A DNA stretch of 64,000 bases from positions 2,485,001 through 2,549,000 of the forward strand of contig NZ_JAKRKC020000001.1 in NCBI RefSeq assembly GCF_022664455.2, read 5' to 3'. The notes under the pieces are model-generated. The model ran no database searches. It had not been told where the DNA came from and worked only from the letters and a program-made list of their open reading frames with translations. A program made the position numbers and the translations under genes. Shown in pieces: positions 13,209-21,417 of the stretch (positions are counted from its first letter, which is position 1; each line of letters begins with the position of its first letter). This DNA comes from Actinomadura luzonensis. Lineage in GTDB: Bacteria > Actinomycetota > Actinomycetes > Streptosporangiales > Streptosporangiaceae.

Positions 13209-14975
13209 TCAACGCCCGTTAACGTGCTTTTTCGCGAACTCCAGCTGCAGCGCCACCTGCGCGATCCGCTCCGACACCACCAGCGACTCCCGGATCGCGT
13301 CATAGGTGTAGACCTCGTGCTCGCGCCCGTGTTCAGCCAGTTTGGCCACGTATTTCTCGATCTGCCGGAACGGGCAGCGCGTGTCGTTCTCGCCTGCCAG
13401 GATCAGCAGCGGGCTGCTCACCTGCTCCACGTACGTGATCGGCGAGCTGGCCGCGTACCGCTCGGGCCGCTCGTCGGGCGAGCCGCCGAACAGCGCCCGG
13501 TGGTAGGCGCGCAGGCTCTCGACCTCGTCCTCGTACGACGTCTGGTGGCACGCGATCGGCGCCGCCGCGATGCCGGCCGCCCACAGCTCTGGCTGCACGC
13601 CGAGGCCGAGCAGCGTGAGGTAGCCGCCCCAGGCCGAGCCGGCCAGCACGAGCCGGTCGGGGTCGGCGATGCCGCGCTCGACGACGCGCCGGCGCACCGC
13701 GGCCACGTCGGCCAGCTCGATGTGGCCCACGTCGCCGTGCAGCGCGTCGCGCCAGGCGGTGCCGTAGCCGGTGGAGCCGCGGTAGTTGACGCGCACCACC
13801 GCGAAGCCCGCGTCCACCCAGGCCGCGACCTCGGGCGAGAAGGAGTCGCGGTCGTGCATGGTGGGCCCGCCGTGCAGCAGGAAGACGGCCGGGTACGGCG
13901 CGGAGCCGGTCTCCGGCTTGCTGATGAGCGCGTGGATGCGCCCGCCCTCGCCCTCGACGTCGAGGTCCTCGACCGGCACGCTGGGCGGCGCGGCCGGGCC
14001 GCCGGGGTTGACCACGACCTGGCCGTTGGTGGAGCGGATGACGGGCGGCCGGGACGCGCTGGACCACGCGTACTCGACGTGCCCGCCGGGCCGGGGCGCG
14101 GCCTCCTCGATGACGCCGTGCGGGGTCTCGATGGCGGTGAGGGTGCCGCCGGCCAGGTCGTAGCGGTGCAGGTAGCTGCGGGCCCGGTCGTCGCGCAGGA
14201 TGAGCAGGCTGCGGCCGTCGTCGTACCAGTCGGCGTCGAGGTCGCCGGAGTCCTTGAGCCAGATCTCGCGCTGCTCGCCGGTGACCGGGTCCCAGACCAG
14301 CGGCTCGTGGCGCTGCCGGCGCTCGTGCAGGGCGAGCAGCCGGCGGTCGCCGGGCACCGGGGCGAACCTGAGCCCGATCACGCCCTTGCCGGGGCCGTCG
14401 TACAGCTCGCCGACGACGTCGCCGTCGGCGCGGACGACGCGCAGCCCCGGGTGGCGGAAGTCGCCGTACTCGCCGTGGTTGACGGCGATGAGGGAGCCGT
14501 CGAGCGACATGGCGGCCACCCAGGCGGCCTCGGTGTGCTCGTAGAGCAGGCGGAACGGCTCGCCGTCGCGGACCAGGTGGATGCGGAAGGTGCCCTCGCT
14601 GGCCCAGCTGATCGCGGCGACGCCGGTCATGGACAGCGCGATGCCGCCGGGCTGGCCCGGAGGCAGGCCGGGGGCGACCTGCTCGTCGGGGCCGCCGGTG
14701 AACGGCTGGCGCCACCACACGCCGTACTCGTCGCCCTCGACGCCGCCGAACCAGTAGATCCACTGCCCGGTCGGGTCGAGCGCGGCGTACGCGGTGCCCT
14801 TCGGCCGGTCGGTGACCTGCCGGACCGCGCCGGTCACCCGGTCCCAGGCGTAGACCTCCCACTTGCCGGTGGAGTTGGAGCGGTAGATGGAGCGGTGCGG
14901 GGCTTTGGGCGCCCAGGACGGCAGCGTCATGCGCGAGGCCCGGAACCTGGCCTGCCAGCGTTCCTCCGCCTTCAT
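13209..14975 (-). CDS. prolyl-oligopeptidase (S9) family protein, catalytic Ser and His missing
   Basis: 588 residues, no signal peptide. The N-terminal part (about 20-330) is a beta-propeller with TolB-like repeats; the C-terminal part (about 345-588) is an alpha/beta hydrolase with the oxyanion strand VFLLHGGPTMHDRDSF and the RVNYRGSTGYG block that define S9 peptidases. The nucleophile elbow, normally G-x-S-x-G-G, reads AGSAWGGYL, so the Ser position is Ala. The Asp loop (LAGENDTRCPFRQ) is kept, but the loop that should hold the catalytic His (normally E-G-H-G-F) reads YDAIRESLVVS. A peptidase activity is therefore unlikely; a binding or regulatory role is inference. ATG 14975 follows GGGAGGGG. 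Transcribed toward the gap at 12640-13208 and apparently monocistronic. Confidence 0.85.
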   Translation of the reverse strand: MKAEERWQARFRASRMTLPSWAPKAPHRSIYRSNSTGKWEVYAWDRVTGAVRQVTDRPKGTAYAALDPTGQWIYWFGGVEGDEYGVWWRQPFTGGPDEQVAPGLPPGQPGGIALSMTGVAAISWASEGTFRIHLVRDGEPFRLLYEHTEAAWVAAMSLDGSLIAVNHGEYGDFRHPGLRVVRADGDVVGELYDGPGKGVIGLRFAPVPGDRRLLALHERRQRHEPLVWDPVTGEQREIWLKDSGDLDADWYDDGRSLLILRDDRARSYLHRYDLAGGTLTAIETPHGVIEEAAPRPGGHVEYAWSSASRPPVIRSTNGQVVVNPGGPAAPPSVPVEDLDVEGEGGRIHALISKPETGSAPYPAVFLLHGGPTMHDRDSFSPEVAAWVDAGFAVVRVNYRGSTGYGTAWRDALHGDVGHIELADVAAVRRRVVERGIADPDRLVLAGSAWGGYLTLLGLGVQPELWAAGIAAAPIACHQTSYEDEVESLRAYHRALFGGSPDERPERYAASSPITYVEQVSSPLLILAGENDTRCPFRQIEKYVAKLAEHGREHEVYTYDAIRESLVVSERIAQVALQLEFAKKHVNGR

Positions 14976-15119
14976 GCGGCGCGCCCCCTCCCATTGATGT
15001 CCCGGGCCTCTGGGCTCGGGATGCCGTCCAGTATTGCGCCTGTGTGGGAGAAATACTCGGGGAATGTGGGGGAATTTCGGACTAAATACCCCATCAGTAA
15101 CACCAGTCGCAGCAGCCCG

Positions 15120-16145
15120 TCAAGGAACAGGTCTTGAACGGGGTGCGGGCTCGAAGATAGACAGATGAAACGCCGCGCGCGTTACTACTTTCGCGCCATT
15201 CGCCGCCACATATGCGGCTATGCGGGCGTCGAGCTCGGCCGCGCCGGTGTGCCACGCGCTGGGTCCCATGCCGACCACCTGGGCGATGCCGCCCGCGTCC
15301 AGCTCCATCTCGAACGCGACGCGCCGCCGCCCCGCCGGGACGAAACCCGCCATGCTCCGCTCGACCCGGCGCTCCTTCTCCGCGTCCACGGAGAGCAGCC
15401 CCAGCCCGGACACGAGCGGGCTCAGGTGCTCCGCGGCCGGCGTGACGACCACCGCGACGCCGCCCGGCCGCAGGATCCGCCCGAACTCGGGGCCGTTCCT
15501 GGGCGCGAAGACGTCGATCAGCACGTCCGCCACCTCGTCCCTGATGGGCAGCGGCCTCCAGACGTCGGCCACGAAGGCTCCCGCCCTCGGATGCACCCGC
15601 GCCGCCCGGCGTACTGCGTGTTTCGACACATCGAACGCCATCCCGATGCCATCGCTCACGGCATTGAGCACGGCCGCCAGGTAGTGCCCGGTGCCCGCGC
15701 CCGCGTCGACGACCACCGGCGCGGACCTGCCCTCCGCGCGGCGACCCTCGGCGCCGTTCCGGCCCGGCACAGAGCCTCCTGCTGACCCCACGCCATGACC
15801 GGCCTCCATTCCCGCCCCACGGTACGCCCTCAACCCGCCGCCGTCATTGGTTTCGGTAATCGACTCATGTTCTGCCGCAAGGTGCTCGCGCACCGCGTCG
15901 GCCAGCGCTTCGGTGAGGGGCGCGTAATGCCCGGCATCGAGGAAGGCGGCCCGCGCCGCGACCATCTCCGCACTGTCAGCCGTCCCGGGCGGACGGGAAC
16001 CGACGAGCAGGCTGACATACCCCTGCCGGGCGACGTCGAAGGCGTGCCCGCCGTCGCAGCGCAGCGCGCGCTCGCCCAGCCGCAGGCCGGCCCGGCACAC
16101 GGGACAGGCGAGGTATTCGACGATGTCAGCCAGCATGCCGCCCAT
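15120..16145 (-). CDS. rlmA: RlmA-type 23S rRNA guanine-N1 methyltransferase
   Basis: About 341 residues. An N-terminal zinc finger typical of RlmA (YLACPVCRAGL, then LRCDGGHAFDVARQGYVSLL: Cys-x2-Cys, Cys, His) is followed by a SAM-dependent methyltransferase domain (VDAGAGTGHYL) and the RlmA-like region LRPGGVAVVVTPAAEHL. The family methylates G745/G748 in helix 35 of 23S rRNA; which of the two positions cannot be told here. A Gly/Glu-rich insert of about 45 residues (from ITETNDGGG to EGRSAP) separates zinc finger and SAM domain and is not part of the usual family. The start is uncertain: ATG 16145, ATG 16136, or TTG 16157 right after AGGAG. It lies about 20 bp downstream of the double-GntR gene, probably one operon. 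Confidence 0.85.
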   Translation of the reverse strand: MGGMLADIVEYLACPVCRAGLRLGERALRCDGGHAFDVARQGYVSLLVGSRPPGTADSAEMVAARAAFLDAGHYAPLTEALADAVREHLAAEHESITETNDGGGLRAYRGAGMEAGHGVGSAGGSVPGRNGAEGRRAEGRSAPVVVDAGAGTGHYLAAVLNAVSDGIGMAFDVSKHAVRRAARVHPRAGAFVADVWRPLPIRDEVADVLIDVFAPRNGPEFGRILRPGGVAVVVTPAAEHLSPLVSGLGLLSVDAEKERRVERSMAGFVPAGRRRVAFEMELDAGGIAQVVGMGPSAWHTGAAELDARIAAYVAANGAKVVTRAAFHLSIFEPAPRSRPVP

Positions 16146-16164
16146 TCTCGCCCACAAGGAACTC

Positions 16165-16629
16165 CTATCCGGGAGGGGAGGGATAGGTGCCCCGGCCTGC
16201 CACCGTGAACACCACCCCCTGGTCGCGCAGCAGCGCCAGCGCGCGCCGAACGGTGCCCTTCGCCACCTCGTAGTGCTGAGCGAGCTGGGTCTCGGACGGC
16301 AGCGGCACGTCCTGCTGGAAGTCTCCGGCCCGGACCCGCGCGGCCAGGTCGTCGGCGATCGTCTGGAACCTCCACCCCGACCTGGCCTGGCGCGACGCGC
16401 TCTCCGGCCCGACATAAGAGCCTTCGCCCCTGATCGTGTAGATGACGCCCGCATCGCGCAGCTCCCGGATCGCATGCCGGGCGGTGATGCGCGCGACGCC
16501 GAACTCGCTCATGAGCTCGGCTTCAGACGGCACGAGTGCCCCCGGCTGAAGCTCGCCGTCGTCGATCCGCTTGCGAAGGAGGTTGGCGAGCTGCCGGTAC
16601 AGCGGCACGGGGCCTCGGGGGTTGAGCAC
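16165..16629 (-). CDS. double winged-helix GntR-type regulator without effector domain
   Basis: 154 residues made of two consecutive GntR-type winged helices. The first spans about 8-75 (PLYRQLANLLRKRIDDGEL, PSEAELMSEFGVARITARHA, GEGSYV), the second about 88-154 (IADDLAARVRAGDF, PSETQLAQHYEVAKGTVRRA, GRGTYP). There is no UTRA or FCD domain after either. Each half looks like a DNA-reading head, so the protein may act as an intramolecular dimer; that is inference. GTG 16629 is the only plausible start. It precedes rlmA by about 20 bp and could control it. Confidence 0.85.
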   Translation of the reverse strand: MLNPRGPVPLYRQLANLLRKRIDDGELQPGALVPSEAELMSEFGVARITARHAIRELRDAGVIYTIRGEGSYVGPESASRQARSGWRFQTIADDLAARVRAGDFQQDVPLPSETQLAQHYEVAKGTVRRALALLRDQGVVFTVAGRGTYPSPPG

Positions 16630-16823
16630 GGCGTCATGCTAGATGTCCTAATACGTGCTTCACCGACCGACTACAACCCATAAACCGGCCAGTACTGACG
16701 CAGCAAGATCTAAGACAAGCCCTGTACCGGACAGGCCACGTCCTGTTAGTCTGGGCCGCGCCGCACCGAGATGGACTGGGGCGGTGCTCGCGAATCCTTC
16801 AGAAGACGGCAGAGGTCCAGGTC

Positions 16824-17003
16824 ATGGCTGACATCCCTGCAGATTCACGCTTCGAGCCCCTCGCGGCCGAGATCAGGACCCTGCTCGAAGCTCGCGGATA
16901 CCGGCTGCCTCCAGGTGGCGATCACATCCGTGAGCTCGTCCTGGAGCGAGTCGACCTGGCGCTCCAGAACCTCGTCGAGATCTTCGAGGGAAGGACGCGG
17001 TGA
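16824..17003 (+). CDS. small helical protein (59 aa), unknown
   Basis: ATG at 16824 with an AGAGG about 9 bases upstream gives 59 residues starting MADIPADSRFEPLAAEIRTL and ending in an amphipathic helix, LELVLERVDLALQNL-like in character. Codon third positions are GC-rich as expected. Its TGA overlaps the GTG of the next gene (GTGA), a pattern of real coupled genes. No family is recognised, but short proteins of this kind paired with the next gene type are common in Streptomyces-like genomes (recollection, not verified). Confidence 0.6.
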   Translation: MADIPADSRFEPLAAEIRTLLEARGYRLPPGGDHIRELVLERVDLALQNLVEIFEGRTR

Positions 17004-17287
17004 CGCGGCAAGCAGGACAGTTCCCCGACTTCCACGGAACGCATGCCGGACCGCTTCTCCCAGGCCACCGCGTATTGACCTGGTACGAGCCGGCACAGCG
17101 GACGTCGCGCATCCGCGTTGTCTCTTGGACGTGCGCATGCCGACCGACGGCGTACGAGCTGTGCAGCATTTCAGGCCAGGGCTTCGTCCGCCGAATCGTT
17201 CGCGGCATGCTGCATGAGACAAGATGGACGTTGACCGCGAACGCCAGACGCACCTTCGACCAGATACTGCGTGGCGAGGCCCGGTGA
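17000..17287 (+). CDS. hypothetical protein, 95 aa, coupled to the preceding small gene
   Basis: Starts at a GTG overlapping the upstream stop. The sequence has a globular, beta-rich look: PGHRVLTWYEP, SRIRVVSWTC, TAYELCSISGQGFVRR, ending in a helix around FDQILRGEAR. The layout (two strands, a Y-E-L-C strand, an R-R strand, then a helix) resembles a small actinobacterial family that I recognise only by pattern and cannot name. No catalytic residues or membrane segments are visible. It converges on the lipoprotein gene, with a 26-bp gap between the two stops. Confidence 0.6.
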   Translation: MTRQAGQFPDFHGTHAGPLLPGHRVLTWYEPAQRTSRIRVVSWTCACRPTAYELCSISGQGFVRRIVRGMLHETRWTLTANARRTFDQILRGEAR

Positions 17288-17313
17288 GAGTCGACCATCG
17301 TCACAGTGACGCC

Positions 17314-17889
17314 TCAGCCCTGTGGCTGGCCACCGGGTTTGCACCTGAACATCTCGGCGAACCGCCGCTGAGCTATGCGCATGAGCTGAACGAGGTCCTG
17401 GTCCTGGTCTCGGGCTGGATTCTTGTTGACGTAGATGGTGATGAGCGAGTTCTCGTTCCCACATCGGAACAAGGTGCCGGCCGAACGGAACGAATAGCCT
17501 CGGACCTCGTAGCTGTCTATCGCGCCGATGCCCAGTTCCTGCGGGAGCTTGATGCGGCCGTTCTCCTCCCCGTTCTGCATCCATTTCTCGATGACATCCC
17601 GTTCTGCCGCGCGCTCGTACCCCGTGAGGAGGATGCTCTGCGCGTCGTTCATGACCGCACAACTGTGCGCGGCGGAGATCTCGCCGGGACCCGCTGTGTA
17701 GTGGCCGGTGTAACCGGTGACATCGGCCACGGCGGCCTGCGGGATGAAGTCACACAAGTAGGGAGGTCGGTCGATGACGTCGCCGTGTGCAGCCGAAGGC
17801 GTGGAACTCGGATGGTCGGGCGTACACGAGACGGTCAGCAGGACCAGAGCGGTCGCCAGGCAGACCCGTGCTCTCCGCCGGCTAGTCAC
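17314..17889 (-). CDS. putative lipoprotein, DUF3558-like
   Basis: 191 residues. The N-terminus carries a short basic region, a hydrophobic stretch and the lipobox LTVSC with Cys at position 22, so it should be lipidated and exposed outside the membrane. The mature part has a DIIDRPPYLCDFIPQ-type opening and two further Cys (in HSCAVMN and FRCG) that could pair, as in DUF3558 lipoproteins; this family link is tentative. GTG 17889 overlaps the end of the DUF6571-like gene by 8 bp, so it is the last gene of the WXG operon. Confidence 0.7.
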   Translation of the reverse strand: MTSRRRARVCLATALVLLTVSCTPDHPSSTPSAAHGDVIDRPPYLCDFIPQAAVADVTGYTGHYTAGPGEISAAHSCAVMNDAQSILLTGYERAAERDVIEKWMQNGEENGRIKLPQELGIGAIDSYEVRGYSFRSAGTLFRCGNENSLITIYVNKNPARDQDQDLVQLMRIAQRRFAEMFRCKPGGQPQG

Positions 17890-19984
17890 CGTCCCCCGCC
17901 TTCCGCCCGGAGCCCCCGATGTTGATCGTGAATTCGTCTGCGCCTACTTTGACTTTGGTCTGGGCGCTTCCGAAGTCGTCGGGCACCCTGGAATGGCGAT
18001 CCAGCCAGCCTACGAAGTTGTCGTACTCATATCTGGTCATCTGGTCAGGCGCCTTGACACGCGGCGGGCTGCCTTCCGCAAAAGGCTGCCGCTCCAAACC
18101 GCCGCGATCGTGGTATCCGTGGGCGACGGAGGACGATTCAAGCATCTGCCGCAACATCTGCTCGGCTGCCTTTTGATCGTTCGCGGCCACACGGAAGCCC
18201 TTGGCCGTCCGCCCGCCACCGTGCCCGGCCTGTTCCACCAGCCAGTCCCCGGCCTTCGCGTAGCCGTCCTTGACGAAGTCCTCGAAAAGGCTGCTGGCTG
18301 CTTCGAGCCCCACTTTCCCCACCTGCCCGGCGAAGGGGACGGGAACGAGGCCGATGCCCTCCTCGACCATCTTCCGGAAAGTCGCGTCCGTTGCGTCGGC
18401 CTCTTTGCCTCGGCTCACCAAAGCTTGTTTGCGTCCCTCGAGCAGGTGTCCGAGCGCTCGGGAATCGTTGGTGATCACGTTTTGCAGGAAGGTGTTGTCG
18501 TGCGTCGCGATCGCCTCGTCGATCCTGCCCCGCATGTGTGCGATCTGCCCAAAGAGCAGTGCCTGATATCCCTTCTCGTCGGCGGCCACGTCGAGCAGGA
18601 CGAGGTCGATGTCCGGAGGACTGAACTGGGCGATCGGCCGCCCGTCGACAATGCCCGTGAGTTCATCATCCGGTGCTCGTCCGTAGTTCTTGTAGAAAGA
18701 ACTGACGATGTCGTCGGTGTGCTCGGCGAGGATGCGGCCCAGGTTGTCGCGGATGCCGGAGAGCCAGTCGAGGTCGGACGGGTCCGTGAGCTCGACGTCC
18801 CCGGCGTCGTTGAACGACACGTGCGGTTTCACGTCGTCGGCGAGGAACTGGGTGGCGAGGACCGCCAGTCGCTTGGAGGTCTCGTCGGTGCCCTTCATGG
18901 CGGACTCCATGGCGGCGCCCAGCGACTCGCCGTGATCGCCCATCGCCCATTGCGGGCGCCGGTCGCTCATCAGGTACTTCAGCAGGTCCCTGTCGCCGAG
19001 CAACGCCTGGGCGCGGTCGCGGGAGGTGCCGGCGACGGTCAGGAGGGCGGCTATCGGGTCGGCGGCGCCGATGGCGTCGGAGCCCTGGAAGGGGTGGGTG
19101 TCGGTGGGGGCGGGGAGGTTGTAGACGTCGGTGTCCTTCGGCAGGAAACGGGTGCGGTGCTGCTTCAGGTAGTCGCGGTCCCAGCGGATCATGTCCTGGC
19201 CGACGGTCTTCATGAACCACTCGCTGTACGCCTGCTGGGGCGCCGCCGCGAGGAGCTGGCCGAGGGACCAGTAGCCGGGGTTCGTCAGGCCGCCCATGTC
19301 GGGGGCCGGGAGCTCGGTGCGTCCCTGCTGCTTGAGCTCTCCCAGGAACTTGCGGCCGAGGTGCGCGTTCCTGGCGGGGTCGGTGGCCGTGGCGAGGGCC
19401 TGGCTCAGCATGGCGAGGACGTCGCGGTTCTGCCGGCGGAGGGTCGCCGCCGAGCCGTCGTCGGCGTCGAGGGCCTTGCGCACCCGGGTCCCCATGGCGG
19501 CGGGGATCATGAGCAACGTGCGCGGGCCGAGCTGTTCGAGGAGGGCGGTGGCGAACCGCGGGTCGGAGAGGCGGGCCCGGAAGGCGGCGAGCTTCTGCAG
19601 CGCGCCGGCGTCGCCGCGGGCGGCGGCGGTGAACAGCGGGGCCGCTCGGGCCGCCTCGGCGCGCACCGCGGCCGGGATGATCCTCGCCTCGTCGATCCGC
19701 GTCATGCCGGTCGGGACGACGGCGCCGGGCAGCGGGTTGCCGAAGACGTCCACGTCGACCTTGTCGGCCTCGTACGCCAGGTCGCGCCGCCGGTAGAGGT
19801 CGGGGGCCTGGTCGGTCAGCCACTGCCCGATCCGGCCGATCGCGGCGGCGCCGGGGTGGGTGAGCTCGACCTCGTCCAGGATCGCGCGGAGCTGCGCCGC
19901 GCATTCGGTCAGGCTCTTTCCGGCGGTCTGCACGCCGTGTCCGAGCTGGTGCATCTCTCCGGCCTGGATCGAGGAGTACGTCAT
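17882..19984 (-). CDS. large helical WXG-associated protein (DUF6571-like)
   Basis: 700 residues, no signal peptide or membrane helix. The N-terminal 45 residues (MTYSSIQAGEMHQLGHGVQT and on) form helices like those of ESX/WXG proteins. A long alpha-helical middle follows, and the C-terminal end (KVGADEFTINIGGSGRK) is short and polar, with no toxin motif that I recognise. Length and position next to a WXG100-like gene fit DUF6571-type proteins of actinomycetes, whose function is unknown. ATG 19984 overlaps the stop of the WXG gene (ATGA). A role as type VII export substrate or partner is inference, since no secretion genes are in the window. Confidence 0.65.
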   Translation of the reverse strand: MTYSSIQAGEMHQLGHGVQTAGKSLTECAAQLRAILDEVELTHPGAAAIGRIGQWLTDQAPDLYRRRDLAYEADKVDVDVFGNPLPGAVVPTGMTRIDEARIIPAAVRAEAARAAPLFTAAARGDAGALQKLAAFRARLSDPRFATALLEQLGPRTLLMIPAAMGTRVRKALDADDGSAATLRRQNRDVLAMLSQALATATDPARNAHLGRKFLGELKQQGRTELPAPDMGGLTNPGYWSLGQLLAAAPQQAYSEWFMKTVGQDMIRWDRDYLKQHRTRFLPKDTDVYNLPAPTDTHPFQGSDAIGAADPIAALLTVAGTSRDRAQALLGDRDLLKYLMSDRRPQWAMGDHGESLGAAMESAMKGTDETSKRLAVLATQFLADDVKPHVSFNDAGDVELTDPSDLDWLSGIRDNLGRILAEHTDDIVSSFYKNYGRAPDDELTGIVDGRPIAQFSPPDIDLVLLDVAADEKGYQALLFGQIAHMRGRIDEAIATHDNTFLQNVITNDSRALGHLLEGRKQALVSRGKEADATDATFRKMVEEGIGLVPVPFAGQVGKVGLEAASSLFEDFVKDGYAKAGDWLVEQAGHGGGRTAKGFRVAANDQKAAEQMLRQMLESSSVAHGYHDRGGLERQPFAEGSPPRVKAPDQMTRYEYDNFVGWLDRHSRVPDDFGSAQTKVKVGADEFTINIGGSGRKAGDGD

Positions 19985-20232
19985 TCGTCCCTCGGCCCCA
20001 TCACGGTCTGGTGGGAGATCGTCTCGTGGAGGTGGTCGATGACGCCGCGCAGCCCCCGCCACAGCTCCGCGCGCTGGTGCGCCAGGTCGCCGGCGAACCG
20101 GTCGGCGGCCGGCCCCGTCCACGTGCGGCCGCTCGAAAGCTGCAGCATCGGCCGGTCGAGGGAATGCCAGTGCTGGTCCGACAGCTCCTGCGCGCGGCGC
20201 AGCGCGTCCAACAACTCGGCACGAGTAGCCAT
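19981..20232 (-). CDS. WXG100-like small protein
   Basis: 83 residues in two helices joined by the turn RTWTGPAADRF, where W-T-G stands at the WXG position near the middle. Size and layout match the WXG100/EsxA-like fold. There is no clear YxxxD/E export signal at the C-terminus (ends VMGPRDE). ATG 20232 follows GGGAGG at good distance. It is the first gene of a coupled set of three: WXG, DUF6571-like, lipoprotein. The upstream Rho gene ends 75 bp before its start. Confidence 0.75.
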   Translation of the reverse strand: MATRAELLDALRRAQELSDQHWHSLDRPMLQLSSGRTWTGPAADRFAGDLAHQRAELWRGLRGVIDHLHETISHQTVMGPRDE

Positions 20233-20307
20233 GCTGACCTCCCACCGCAGTTGTACGCGGACCGTGCCCCGCCAGTCTCGAATACATGCGGATTGACTCT
20301 GCGAGGT

Positions 20308-21417
20308 TCAGGCGGCGGCGGCCGTCTCCAGGAGGAAGGCGGCGTTGGAGGGGGTGGCGCGGAGCTTGTCCATGAGCATCCGCACGGCCTGCTGCCTGTC
20401 GAGGCCGGACAGCGAGCGGCGCAGCCGCCAGACGAGCCTGCGCTCCTCCGGGTGCAGCAGGATCTCCTCGCGCCTGGTGCCGGAGGCGTCGAGGTCGACG
20501 GCGGGGAACAGGCGCTGCTCGGCCAGTTCGCGGAGCAGGTGCAGCTCCATGTTGCCGGTGCCCTTGAACTCCTCGTACAGGCTGTTGTCCATGCGCGAGC
20601 CGGTGTCGACGAGCGCGGTGGCGAGGATGGTGAGCGAGCCGCCGTCCTCGACGTTGCGGGCGGCGCCGAAGAAGCGCTTGGGCGGGTAGAGGGCGCCGGC
20701 GTCGAGGCCGCCGGTGAGCACCTTGCCGCCGCCGGGCGCGAGGTTGTTGTAGGCCCGGCCGAGCCGGGTCAGGGAGTCGAGCAGCACCACGACGTCGAGG
20801 CCGTCCTCGACGAGCCGCTTGGCCCGCTCGATGGCCAGCTCGGCGACGGCGGCGTGGTCGCGGTCGGGGTGGTCGAAGGTGGAGGAGAAGATCTCGCCGG
20901 GGATGCTCGCGCGCATCTCGGTGACCTCCTCGGGACGCTCGCCCACCAGCACCACCAGCAGGTGGGCCTCGGGGTGGTTGCGGGCGATCCCGGCGGCGAG
21001 CGCCTGCAGGACCATCGTCTTGCCGGCCTTGGGCGGGGCGACGATGAGGCCGCGCTGGCCCTTGCCGATGGGCGCGAACAGGTCGATGACGCGCGTGCTG
21101 AGCGACTCGGTCTCGACGCGCAGCCGCTCGGTGGGGTGGACGGGGACCAGGTCGGCGAAGGCCGGCCGGTCCCGCCACCGGTCGGAGCCGTTGACGGACT
21201 CGACGGCGGCGAGCCTGCCGCCCGCGTACGACGCCACGACGTGGTCGCCGGGACGCAGGCCGAACTGCCTGATCTTCTCGGGGGGCACGCGCACGTCCCC
21301 CGCTCCTGGCAGGTGCCCGGCCCTGAGGAACGCGTTCTTGTCGCGTACGTCGAGAAGGCCGCTCACCCGCCGGTCGGCGGAGTCCGCGCGCTGCTGAGGA
21401 AGGGTGTGCACAGACAT
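20308..21417 (-). CDS. rho: compact transcription termination factor Rho paralogue
   Basis: 369 residues, much shorter than the usual actinobacterial Rho, which carries a long Arg/Asp-rich insertion. It retains the RNA-binding domain (VRDKNAFLRAGHLPG, RVPPEKIRQFGLRPGD), Walker A (APPKAGKTMVLQALA), the VVLVGERPEEVTEMR block, Walker B (DVVVLLDSLTRLGRAYN) with Q-loop/R-loop-like GGKVLTGG, and the C-terminal ERLFPAVDL-like segment. Hexameric RNA helicase activity is therefore expected. ATG 21417 has AAGAGG upstream. The frame remains open 48 codons further up to 21561; I treat this as leader rather than coding because the ribosome binding site is at the inner start. Probably an accessory Rho in addition to a full-length copy elsewhere (inference). 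Confidence 0.85.
   Translation of the reverse strand: MSVHTLPQQRADSADRRVSGLLDVRDKNAFLRAGHLPGAGDVRVPPEKIRQFGLRPGDHVVASYAGGRLAAVESVNGSDRWRDRPAFADLVPVHPTERLRVETESLSTRVIDLFAPIGKGQRGLIVAPPKAGKTMVLQALAAGIARNHPEAHLLVVLVGERPEEVTEMRASIPGEIFSSTFDHPDRDHAAVAELAIERAKRLVEDGLDVVVLLDSLTRLGRAYNNLAPGGGKVLTGGLDAGALYPPKRFFGAARNVEDGGSLTILATALVDTGSRMDNSLYEEFKGTGNMELHLLRELAEQRLFPAVDLDASGTRREEILLHPEERRLVWRLRRSLSGLDRQQAVRMLMDKLRATPSNAAFLLETAAAA

Noticed and set aside
17882..19984. Polymorphic toxin with C-terminal toxin domain
   Set aside because: No recognisable nuclease, deaminase or ADP-ribosyltransferase motif at the C-terminus, and the following gene is a lipoprotein, not a typical immunity gene.
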